Shown here: positions 1-10,800 of the stretch, in pieces
Layout: the number at the start of each line of letters is the position of its first letter
Position numbering within the stretch: the stretch's first letter is position 1
Assembly: GCA_000310025.1 (NCBI GenBank)
Contig: FN648514.1
Location: 60,325 to 123,637 of the forward strand
Direction of reading: 5' to 3'
Source of the DNA: Ectocarpus siliculosus
Lineage: Eukaryota > Sar > Phaeophyceae > Ectocarpales > Ectocarpaceae
Length of the DNA stretch: 63,313 nucleotides
Notes under the pieces: model-generated
What the model saw: only the letters and a program-made list of their open reading frames with translations
The model's database searches: none
What the model was told of the DNA's origin: nothing
Program-made: the position numbers and the translations under genes

Positions 1-29
1 TAAGGCCCGGGCCCCTTGAGGTTGCGCGC

Positions 30-62
30 GGGGGGGGGGGGGGGGGGGGGTTACCCCTAACC
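30..62. repeat. Poly-G tract followed by telomere-like bases
   Basis: A run of about 21 G is followed directly by a short TTACCCCTAACCCC-like stretch. It lies in intron 2 of the minus-strand PPWD1-like gene. The long homopolymer could mark an assembly edge. No coding potential is seen. Confidence 0.6.
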
Positions 63-200
63 CCCCGGGAGCTCCTGGCTCCAAGCAAATCTACCGAGAA
101 AGTTGAGGAGCACGTGTTGTTGTTTTCGTGATGAGCTTGTTGGATCCTATTATAAGAGTGACAAAAAAAAAGAAACGAAAAAAAGACGCTGGCTCTTCAC

Positions 201-1453
201 CGCTAGGTCGTGGATTGGCTCGAGGTGCGAGTGGTAGTGCTTGACGAACTCCACCCCTTCCGGCATCTTCTTCCAGAACTTGATGTGCCCGTCCAGGCTG
301 GCCGTGACCAGAAAGTCGGTGCCGCAGGGGGTCATGAGGGCGTGGCTTACCACGTCCCGGTGCATGTAGCTGCGCTCGTACATCGGCGCCGCGGGCAGGG
401 CTTCGAGGTACACCTGCTTGGACGTCACATTGTGGGAGAGCAATCGCATCGGTAGGTACAAGCAGGGCGGGCGCTTCGGTCTATACATGTTCGGTGTGGG
501 AGAGCAATCGCATCGGTAGGTACGAACGAGGTGGGGTTTTCCGCCCAACGCGATGGTGGTACCCTACGGCAGATGGTATTCTACGGCAGATGGGAAGGAA
601 GGTACACCTGCTTCGACGTCACATTTTGGGAGAGCAATCGCGTGAAAGGTACAGACAAGGTGGGGCTTGCCGTCCAAATGGGCGGTGGGACCCTACGGCA
701 TATGGCGAGGCAGGCACATGGTTGGCGTCACACTGTAAGCGAGCAGGCATGTTGAAGGGAACGCGTAACTGCACACACCTTTTGAGACGGAAATCATTTC
801 ATTGGACAACCGCTTCGGTCGGCCGATCCTACCGTAACTAAGGAAACACACACACATATTATCTTTAGAAATGCTTCCTCAGGAGCCCTGAGACTAGCGT
901 CTAATCTCTGGCTAGCCGGTTGGCGCGGTCGATGCCAATGCCCCCCCTTCGATCAAGATACGGATAGGAACGATCGGTCCTGTGGGAACAATGCTCAGTC
1001 CTCTCGAGGACGCGTGGTCAACGGTCTAACAGCTAAGGCGCGAAAAACATGAGTACACCCCATCTTTGTACACGATTTTTTAGCCGCCCTGAGACTGATG
1101 TCTCTTCACCCGTCAGCCGGTTAGCGCGGTCGATGCGAAAGACCCCCCTCCCCCCTGCACCGATCCATCCTATTCGAGGTCAACAGTCTAACGACTACGG
1201 CGTGCGTTTACACGAGTACACCCCCCCCCCCGTCCACCTTTTCGTGGGCCAGCTTCCGCTTCTTCTTCTGCTTCACGGGGGCCGGTGCCGGCGGCCCTGC
1301 CTCCCCGTCCGTGTCCGAGTCCTCCCCTAGCTGCCCAGGCGCCGCAGGCTGAGGCCCGGCTTCGTCATCGGAAGAGGATTCCGACTCTTCCGGCTCCTGC
1401 TGCGCTTTCTTTCGCTTAGCGATGCTGGCCTCGTCATCGCCTGGCTTGGCCAT
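201..1453 (-). CDS. PPWD1: Peptidylprolyl isomerase with WD40 repeats (PPWD1-like), N-terminal exons, partial
   Basis: This is the 5' part of a minus-strand gene. PPWD1 family members are nuclear, spliceosome-associated proteins with N-terminal WD40 repeats and a C-terminal cyclophilin domain. Exon 1 is 1238-1453 (72 codons): an acidic, Ser/Glu-rich N-terminus followed by a basic KQKKKRK patch. Exon 2 is 201-413 (71 codons). It carries the family hallmark [11 protein letters not shown] followed by a first WD40 blade that includes [13 protein letters not shown] and GVEFVKH. Donor at 1237 (AAG|GTGGAC) and acceptor at 414 (CAG|GTGTAC) join in phase 0 to give HEK-VYLEALP, which fits the family. 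The next donor is GCG|GTGAAG at 200. Remaining WD40 blades and the cyclophilin domain lie left of the window. The start ATG at 1453 is the only Met before the conserved block. The family call is firm; exact exon ends are inferred by eye. Confidence 0.88.
401..660 (-). repeat. Duplicated 3' splice-site region of PPWD1-like exon 2
   Basis: The segment 401-459 covers the first codons of exon 2, its CAG acceptor and the upstream intron. It recurs at about 598-655, including the CAG and the GTGTACCT exon start. A shorter intron-only copy (GTGGGAGAGCAATCGCATCG) lies at 495-514, and a fainter one at about 707-745. These are serial local duplications inside intron 1. Confidence 0.75.
880..1232. repeat. 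Dispersed intronic repeat pieces
   Basis: Two diverged copies of a CCCTGAGACT...GCCGGTT...GCGCGGTCGATGC sequence (about 886-945 and 1086-1145) lie in intron 1 of the PPWD1-like gene. They are inverted relatives of the CGACCGC..ACCGGCTG..CCAATGA repeats at 5305-5780 and 16728. A GGTCAAC-GTCTAAC-GAGTACACCCC element at about 1015-1065 and 1176-1232 recurs at 7510-7566, just before an exon of the permease gene. Confidence 0.55.
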
Positions 1454-3562
1454 GTTTTTGGCTTATTCCCCGCTTGGCTCTCTCACTGCGGGCAAGGGTG
1501 GATGATATTTCAAGGGCGGTTGTGCGTTGGTTTGGGGTACGACGAGATGCGGAAGCAAGGATGCGGTGTTGTGGTTAAGTTACGACAGAGACGTATAGGG
1601 GATGATTTTTCAACCCGCTGTATTACTCGTTGGCCTGCTTTCGTGAAGGAATTCGGTTGAACCATAATACAAAATGCCCGCCTTCGCCTGGCTTCGCCAT
1701 GATAAGTTGCCGCTTGGCGCAGGCCAAGTTGGCTTACTTTCGAGGGTGGTTGTGAGGTGTCTTTGGGTTACGACGAGATAGGGAAGGGGGGCGCTGACGG
1801 TATTGCAAGAAAGTTACACGGACATGGTTCTAACCTGGTGTGTTGTTGGTCTACTAATTTCGTGGAGGTACTCTGTTGAACGGCTCAAGAAAACGGTAGT
1901 ATCTCAGACAAGAACGTTGGTGGTACGGGAAGATGCACGCTAAACACATCAAAGCCGACGTTGCGAGTAGTATCTGCTGTTGCGTCGCTAGAAATGCTGA
2001 ATTGTGACATGCTCTCGCTGAGACACAGGAAGCGACAGACCATCAGTAACCCGCCCTGGTATATCTGTGGGGAGTCGCACACAGCAGACACCACCGAGGC
2101 GATCTGGTGGTGAAGGTGTCCCGACGCGCCCTAAAAATGATGGTGTGCGCTGTGGAGATCGTGAATGACGCAAGGCACCATTCCTCTTCAGTGGTTGCAT
2201 GGTACACTAATTGACAGCAGCATGTATGTGTTGAGTTTTGGGTCTAAACGGCGTGTGAGTTATCGATTCATCACACTGGTGACCGAAGAGACTATGGGGA
2301 CGAAACATATCTACCACCCGCTTTACACAGAGTACCGCACACAGCAGGTGAAACTGATGATACCACAAGGGGCGTGGTATCTAACGTCATGTACTGCAGC
2401 CCGATACAAAGAGAAGAAGGCGACGTCTCTCTCCCAGCACAGAACTTAGTTCAAGGGCGCTTATGTCCTGGGCATTGCCATCACGGACTGATGCCTGTTG
2501 TACTTCTATAGCTGCCTTTCGTGATTTTCAAGATCGCTACTATTTACAACCTCTTCACGTTGCCTCGAAACAACGCGGCTGGGGCATGGTGTCGGGAGCA
2601 TCTGCTGCTGCCATTTATTTGCCCACGAAAGGTCAGACCCCATATGGTCATAATTCAGCAGTAGAAGTGAGTGTCACAAGCATCGACCGGGATGAAACAA
2701 CTGAAATCTGGAGCTCGCCTACGGCTGTATATCCTGGTTATCCCCTGCACTGGCTGTGCTGGAAGACTGATACTCATGATGCCTGAGATATGTAGTATTA
2801 TAGACACTTGCTGTTGTACAGCAGTACCCATGTGAAGCAGCAGCTGCAGTTGTTAGAACATCCAGTTTCTCAAGGGGCTAAGGGCCATTTCCCAGCAGCT
2901 CGATTGCGTAAGAGAGAGGCACACAGAGAACATCAACACTGCAAGGTGTCTACACTTCTGAGCGCCAACGTTGACCCAGGGCCAACAAACACGTCTCCGA
3001 AGCCAGCAGCGGCTGGCACGTTGGACGGAGTGCGTTGCGCAGCAGGGGGTGACCTATTCCGTATCAGGCTACGACAAACGAATTATCGGTGCCTCGGGAA
3101 CCAACCACGGCCACCCCGGGCCAGGCAGCTATTAACACAAATAACTCTGTTTGCACGCACCTGACTTGCGCCTTGGATAAGTTGGTTGCCGGCGCTACAC
3201 TCTGTCGGTGTACCCAGCCAGTACGCTGAGAGCGCGGCTGATCCTGTGAAAGCGGCACCGGAAAATCATTGCATGTACCCACTTCCGAGGAACCGCATAA
3301 TGCACGCCCCCCCGGACGTTGGTTGCGTTGGTTGCAAGCGGGCGTATCACTACACTCAGGCGCAGCAGACCACCGTCCTCCTCAGCTGCAGACTCGGAGG
3401 GACGCTCTTGATCAGGTAAACATTGAGTTTCCCGCTGCGGTCAGAGACAGAAAGTGGCTGCATTGGACGGGATATATCGCTGCTTCCAGGCTGCTGTTCC
3501 AAGACCAGTGACACATGATTATCCCCCCTGTTCTTCATCACGACTAATAAAAAGGCCTGCCA

Positions 3563-3563
<1 letters not shown>

Positions 3564-3605
<42 letters not shown>

Positions 3606-3606
3606 G
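3564..3606. repeat. (GTT)n microsatellite
   Basis: About 14 uninterrupted TTG/GTT units in the divergent intergenic region. Poly-Leu or poly-Gln open frames over it are by-products of the repeat. Confidence 0.95.
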
Positions 3607-3855
3607 CAGTTGACGTTGATATCGTTGTCGAGGTACTTGTGTCCTGCTCTTGGTGTTGCTGGTGCCTACGCCTGCTAGGTTCGTTTTCCTCACAAATCTT
3701 TGAAAGTGGGTCTGAATATCGCATCTTCGGGCCACATGAGAAACGTTGGTACAATATCGACAAAGCAGGATGTTGTACAGCATATCCCTGGTACGGCGGA
3801 CAGCGCCACGTTTGAGCTGGCTTGATCGTAGCAGCTGTTGCATTGCTCAGGATGC

Positions 3856-3857
<2 letters not shown>

Positions 3858-3923
<66 letters not shown>

Positions 3924-3945
3924 GTCTCTCTCTCTCTCTCTCTCT
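3858..3945. repeat. (CT)n microsatellite
   Basis: About 44 CT dinucleotides with two TG interruptions. Ser-Leu open frames across it are repeat artefacts. Confidence 0.95.
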
Positions 3946-4179
3946 GTTTTCTCTATTGTTCATCACCAAATGCTGATACTGCGATGTACTTGCCCAGCAC
4001 CGAGAACCCTCCGACTTCCGAGGTGAAGTTATCTGTAGTCCCTTGGTAGTCCGTTGGTGCACCGGAACGGACCGTTGAAACGTGGTGCGAATAGTAACAG
4101 TCTACCCTTTGGTCTACCCGTAGATAGCGCCCGCTAGTTTAGCGACCGATGTACCTATAGGTTTCGCCAAGGTTGGGGT

Positions 4180-4467
4180 CCGTACGTGCAGTTCCTCTTG
4201 TGGGATACAAATGACCGCTATATACATGGGTGGTAGTTCACGGTTTCTAGGTTGACCGGCTCACAGACGGTGCTCAAATTCAAACAGCTGTCCTCAAGAT
4301 ATCACACCGCCTGGACCGATTTTCCGTACGTGCAGTTCCTCTTGTGGGCTGCAAATGACCGCTTTATAGGTATTAGTGGAGGGTTTCTTAGTTGACCGGG
4401 CTGCTCACAGGCGGTGCTCAATTCAAACAGCTGTCTCAAGATATCGGACCGCCTGGACCGGTTGTTC
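4180..4467. repeat. Tandem duplication, 144-bp unit
   Basis: Two adjacent diverged copies (about 4180-4323 and 4324-4467) share CCGTACGTGCAGTTCCTCTT, an AATGACCGCT block, a GGTTGACCGG block, and TCAAACAGCTGTC with CGCCTGGACCG. The first copy's CCGTACGTGCAG starts at 4180 and the second's at 4324. Confidence 0.85.
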
Positions 4468-4978
4468 TCAGCTCGACTGTACACGCCACGACGAAGAGGA
4501 CATACGTATACCTCCTGGATTAAGTCAGACTATACGTTTTCGGAGAGCTCCCGACGAGACGGTTGGAATGCCGCCATTGTGGGCACCGCTACTCGTTGCT
4601 GCTGCTGCTGCTGCGGAGTAGCAAAACTTCGAGAATCGGCCCAGGGTGTGTGTGATATTTCCGCGTCACCTACACGGCGGTGGTACCCCGACGACTTTGC
4701 TGTGCTCCATAATTCGATGCGTTCACGGGCGTACGCTTCACGGTTCAGGTTCAAGTTCTTGTTCGGTTACCATCATCTAGCTAGGCCAATATACAGCGGT
4801 TAGTCTAGGATCCACGCAGGTGATAATAATTAGAATTTAGAGCAGGATCCGCCGCAGACCTGCGTCTTGCTTCTCGTCAACGCCTCCAGACTTACTCGCG
4901 GGCCTTTCCTCTCTCGTGTGTGCACCACAGCAGGGGCTCCGTCGATCGACCTGCTGTTTCCTCTCTCCGACAAGGAGA

Positions 4979-7811
4979 ATGGAACCGGCAGGCGGCGAGT
5001 CACCAGCACGTGCCGCTTCGGGAGCGCCGACCAGGGGGAGCGAGAACGATGCCTTGCTCGGATGGGGAAGCGGCGGCAACGCCAGCAACACGATGATTCC
5101 TAGCACCGTGGGGAGGGGGAGGGGCAAGGGCAGCAGCAAGCTGAAGGGGGGCTCCGGCGACCGCGGCGGGACGACCGCTTACACGGAGGGACCGCTAGGG
5201 TCTGGCGCTAGGTCTAGGATGGCTTCCTACGACTCGGCGACTACTCTTGGCCTACCGAGGTAGGCTTTGGTATTTGCGTGTGTTGTGTGTGTTTTTTTAT
5301 TATTGGCATCGACCGCGCTAACCGGCTGGCCAATGAAAAGACGTCAGTCTTAGTGCGGTCTAAAAAAAAAAAACACTGTATCTGCCATGAACTGGGACCC
5401 CGTGAGGGTGAGGGGGCAATCGGGGAGGCTAAACTATCCTCCGGACCAAAGACAGAAACGGTAGCAACAGAAGAAATGTTGTGTGCGCGTGTTCTGCATG
5501 GTTCGTTCCTGTCGGGCTGGCCAATGGAAGGACGGTCCCGCAAATGGCGTGGTTCGTTCCTGCCTGGCTGGCCAATGAAATGACGCCAGTCTGTGTGCGT
5601 TTGTTTTGTTCTGTTGGCATCGTTAACCCAGTCGACTGACCCAATGAAATGACGCCAGTCTGTGTGCGATCGTTAATCTCGTCGGCCGGCAAATGAAATG
5701 ACTGTGGTCTGTGTGTTTGTTTTGTTCTAAGGGGTAAAGTCCACTCCAAACAGCTGACCAATGAAATGACGCCAGTCACAGTGTATTTGGTCCCATTGTT
5801 CTCGCACGCTTACCCCGCTGAAAATGAAACGATTCGAGTCTCATTTCGGCTATAACCAGAAGAGTTGCTAAAAAGCCATAATCTGGGACGCGGTCCGGCC
5901 GGGTCGCGGGGGAGGTTACGCTTTCCGGACGCGGAGGCAGGTGGAGACAAATTCATGTGTGCACCGAGGCTTGTACTTCCTACTCGTGTCATTTCGTCAG
6001 CGTCCGTCGTCGTAACACTTGCTGGTACCGTCTCTCGCAAACCTTTCCCGCCTCACGGACCGATGCTATCGGCATCTCCCCGATGCTGCTGTCTGCTGTG
6101 CCTGCTGTGTCTGTGTCTACGGCACCGCGTATCTATCTAGGCGTGTGTCGAGCCGGGTCCGACTGGAATCGTGGGAATTCCCTGGATGGGGGAGCCACTT
6201 TACCATGAACCCACCGCCTGGGCTCGCCCTGTCGAACCCTAGCAAGGACAACGGGTGAGGCTTAGTGAAAGTAAATCATTGTTTGTGACACACAGAGATG
6301 ATCGTTGTGTTTTACTTGTAGTGTGGTTCGCCTCATCCTTCGTGATGCTAGAAATGTGTACCATGTTGTACCCCTCTTGGGGTAGTTGGGTCGGGACCAC
6401 GGAAGGCGTTTGCGTCAGTTGGACCAGTACCAATGTTGGAAGGTACTGGGTAGAGAGACCGGAACAACTTTAATGTGAAGACAACAACAACAACAACAAC
6501 AAAAATCTGTTCGGGCGCCAGGCTACACCTTCCGGCACGTCTTTGACGCTCCAGCCGGTGGCGGTTTGGTAGTCATTTAGATGTGATAGATCAGCCTTTC
6601 GCGCTGCTCGATATAATCAATGGGGTCTCTGTGTGTTCGACATAATTGGCAGCATGACGAACTCACCACAAGACCCATCTTGCTGTGCTGCGCTTGACTT
6701 GCGACAAGCATTGTCCTACAACAAACTCCCGCTGTGTGCTACTGTCTGCGCGGTGTTCGCCTCTATTGGAAACCCCGCCGGCGCTTTCTGCCACCGCTTT
6801 GACGTTTTTTTATGCCACGTGTCTTGGCAGGGGCCACGAGAAGCTGGGAGAGTGGTACGCGACGGCAATAAGCGGAAACGACATCCTCTCGAGGTGAAGC
6901 CCAACGCGGGTGCTGTAGATCATTCCCGTGCAGATGATTTTCGGTCTCGCTTGCTGAATGATTCCCATTTGACCTGTAGTTCCGCTCTCCTGAACGAAAC
7001 ACGTGTTTAGAGCGTCTTAATGACCATTGTGAACGAGCTCTTTTTCGTGCCAGGAAGAAACAAGAAAATGGGGGAAACCCTAAATGCATCTGTATCTGCT
7101 TTCATAGCCAGACGAGATACCTTTTTTAAGCCTCGTGTTGGGCGTTATTTTTTTTCATTCATTTTGGAGACGGTTTAATTAGCAGCATTGCACTTGCGCG
7201 GGGTCGAGAACCCTCACTTCGCGCAAAAGGGATAATCGCACCACGTTGTGTTAAGTTGGTCAAGCACCCTCGAGGCAGTTACACAGTGCTTACAACTGTC
7301 TCTGGAAGTGAAAGCACCAGAAAATAAATTAAGTCATACGGAGCTGTCATCCGTACGCAAGGAAGTCAGCACAAGTTGCCGAACACCCTTAGCAGGATGC
7401 AGGGTACCCTCCATGCGACTCGCCGAATACCTCACGGCGCTTCGCGCTTGGTGATGTAAGAGCCTGGTCCGGTGAAAACCCGGCGTGCTCCGTCCCGGCT
7501 TTGTAGGGATGCGAGGTCAATGGTCTAACGTCTACGGCATGCCCGACTATGAGTACACCCCCCCCTTCCGTCCCCTGTCCTCCAGTGTGCTGTACGTGAC
7601 TGGCCTGGTGACCGGATTCGCTGGCTGGTTATCCCCGGTGTGCCTGCTCATGGTCGCGGGGATCCTCTACCTCTACAGGCAAGCAAAGGCGCAAGTAGCT
7701 CTCTCTCTGTCAACCTGTTTGTTGTAGTGATACCAGGTTCTCTTTTCTCAAGCTCTGTCGCCAACGGGGGTCCCGAAGTAGCAACGTTCGGTGCTCCCTC
7801 GCTCATCTGAG

Positions 7812-7850
<39 letters not shown>

Positions 7851-10800
7851 TTCTTGTCGACATCGCCGGCATTGTCGTGGTTGTCGTTGTTGCTGTTCGT
7901 TGTTTGTTGTCGTTGTTGCTGTTGGCGTTGTGGTCGGTTCTGGTGTTGTTGCTCCCAGCCGAAGGCCTTCTTGCGCCCGTTCGACCACCATGCGGCGGTA
8001 CCGATCACACGTTAGCCAACACCCAACACCTCATCAGTGGGACTCACGCTGTATCGGGAGGGCAGAGCAGCAGTGAGAGCGTAAGCCGTGGTCGACACGC
8101 TCTCATGTTTTTGTTTTCAAGGGTGCACGAAGAAACATTTCTTGCACGCCTAGATGCCTTCAGAGGGCCTGGAGGAGGGTACTCTAGAACCAAGTGAAAA
8201 TGTAGATTCAGCTTTTTTAACCTTGCTCGAAAGTACTGCTGTGGCGTTGACTTTCGTTTCACTCTGCGTTGTGTACGTTTTTTTTTTCATTCTTTTGAAC
8301 GCGTGTTTCGTGCTTGCTTGTGTTTTTCGGCAGGTTTATCTACGGCGAAGCAATCTCCGCGTTGCCGATGAACGGCGGCGCGTACAACGTGCTGATCAAC
8401 ACGACCAGCAAGCCGGTGGCATCCTTCGCCGCTTGCCTTGCCGTCATCTCGTACATCGCCACCGGGGTCGTCTCCGCCGCAACCGCCGTCTCCTACCTAC
8501 AGGTACGTACATGCCCGTCTTGACTGGCGCTGGAAAAACTCAACATGGCGCAGAGTTATTTCTCGAGCGGGTAGTCTTTCTTTGTTTTGTAAGTGTTGTT
8601 GTTTTTGTTGCTGTTAGGGTTGTTGTTGTTGTTGTTGTCTTCACATTATCTACCGTTCCGGTCTTCGCTCAGTACCTCCTAACGTCCGTACTGGTCCACC
8701 ATATATTTTCGAAAAGGGCTATAGCGCCGATCAAGGATTCCGCGTTTCAATCAATAGCCACGGCCTTTTCTCCGATGTGACTAAGTACGCCTTCAACGAA
8801 TATTGAGAACGCCAACGGCTCCATCACGGGTACTCTCGGGCCCCAACTCACCGGTACACAGGGCCACCTGTTCCATGGTATGGACGACGATGCGGGTACG
8901 AACGGTGTCTTGCCGGGTAACCGCAATGACACCAATGCCCGTGTCGTTTGAGATACCGTGGTTTCTTTGCATAAATGGGAACGTCGTATTTGGTGACCCC
9001 GAGGTTGCGGCTAGTTGTGCTTCCACCCCTTTCGGATTGAGCGTTGGTGGTTGCGGAGTACCCACTATTGCACCTAGTTCGTGTAAAAGGCTTGGTGATG
9101 GCAGAAAAGGGGAGTGATGTGTAATCAGAACCCGCCACCGCCGAAGAAGCTGGGACTCGAGAATTTCAGGGCAGAAAATTTTGAAAATTCGGAAGTTGAC
9201 GTACGAGCAGGGCAGTAAGGCCTAAAATGAACGAACCAAACCTACAGTACGTCGATCATTGTGGGTGATACCTCACAGAGTAAATGAGAAACGAGTCTGC
9301 GGCAATTGGGTCTTAGGTGTCGCCACTTGCATTTCGCTACGTAATTGTGCCGCCTCCTTTTGTTATGTCGCCGACGACGACGACGTTGCCCTTCCTCCTG
9401 TTGGTGGTCGTGGTGCTGCTGAAGCGGTCGCTGATCGTGGTGACGGGTACATGTGACGATGTTGCCGCTCCCACTGCCGTTGCCGCTGCTGCTGCTGTCG
9501 CTATCGCTGTTGTTGCTGCCTCTGCTGTCGCTGCTGACGTTGTTGTTGTTCTTGCGGTTTTTGCCGCTTCTGTCGCTGCTGACGTTGCTGTCGCTGCTGT
9601 CGCTGCTGTCGCTGCTGTCGCTGCTGTCGCTGCTGCGGCTGATGCTGCTGTTGCCGTTGCTTCTCCTGCTGCTGTTGCCTCTGCTGCTGATGCTGCTGAT
9701 ACTGTTGCCTCTGGTGGTGGTGGTGGTGGTGGTGCTTTCATTGACGGCTGTGTTGCCTGTTCATGACTCTACGCCGGCGACGTTCGTGCCGCGATGCAGA
9801 CGCTGATACCAGCGGCCGGGTTGATGACATGCACCATCGGCCTTCTGTTTTTCTTCGCCTGCCTCATGACCATGGGTGAGAACGAAAGATCTGAATCATT
9901 TGGAGGCACCGGTGACACACCAGAAGAATATTTCCTGTATCATACCAATAATGCGAACAGGACAAGGCGAAAATGTTGCCGAAAGTTGCTACTGCCACTG
10001 ATACCGCAACTGCTGCTGCTGCTGCTGCTGTTGCTGCCTCCCCTGTAATCGGTTGCACGTACCAGGTATCTCCGAGTCGGCGGGCGTAGCGTTAGGAATG
10101 TTCGTCGTACACGTGTTTACACTAACGGCGGTGTGTGTCTTGTCGGCGTGTTACGCCTTCTACAACGTCACCATCCTCAAGGAAAACCTGCAACAGGTGC
10201 TTTTGGCCGCCTGTTGGTTGTTGTTGTTTTTGGTGTCGTCGTCTTGGATTTTCTTGTTTCGATGTTGCCGTTGTTTTCGAAACGGCCCTTGGGTGCCTGT
10301 ACGGTAACACCCGCCCCTCGACGACCTTGCATCAAAGTTGCACTACTAAGCAGTTAGCGTTGTGTGTGATGCTGCTATGTTTGGTGTCCTTTTTGTTCAA
10401 TGGTGGAGGGAAAGCACTCCAAGCGGGGGCAGGTGCTTCTCACACCGGCAGTCTTCCCTTCCACGGTACTACTCTTAGCCCCATGCCATTTGCTACCTGG
10501 TCGTCAGTGAACGTTGTGCTTGTTTCTGTTGCTGCTGCTCTGATGTCTTCGACCCCGTTTAGTATCGGGCAAGACGCACTCTCCAAGCTTTATCGCATTG
10601 TGCTCGAATCTGGTACCGTTTTCCAACCTGAACGCGATTCCTTCTGGAAACGCACTCAGGATTTCCCCGCGGTGACGGTGGGCGGCACGGTGGTGGAAGG
10701 GACCTGGGTAACCGCAATATTGTTCGGGGTCTCCAGTGCCATGCTTGGCGTGTCGGGATTCGAGTCGTCCTCGCAGTTCGTTGAAGAGCAGGCCAAGGGC

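Larger units (their letters stand above)
1454..4978. other. Divergent intergenic region, no supported gene
   Basis: This separates two divergently transcribed genes and should hold both promoters and any untranslated exons. Short open frames occur, for example 2165-2449 and 2463-2786, but show no recognisable domains or consistent splice sites. Repeats here are listed separately. No TATA-like element could be assigned with confidence. Confidence 0.5.

Noticed and set aside
3544-4062. Poly-Gln, Leu, Ser-Leu and Arg-Glu frames
   Set aside because: Microsatellite translations.
9317-9806. Ala/Val-rich and poly-Leu frames
   Set aside because: Produced by the trinucleotide and 9-bp repeats in permease intron 5.
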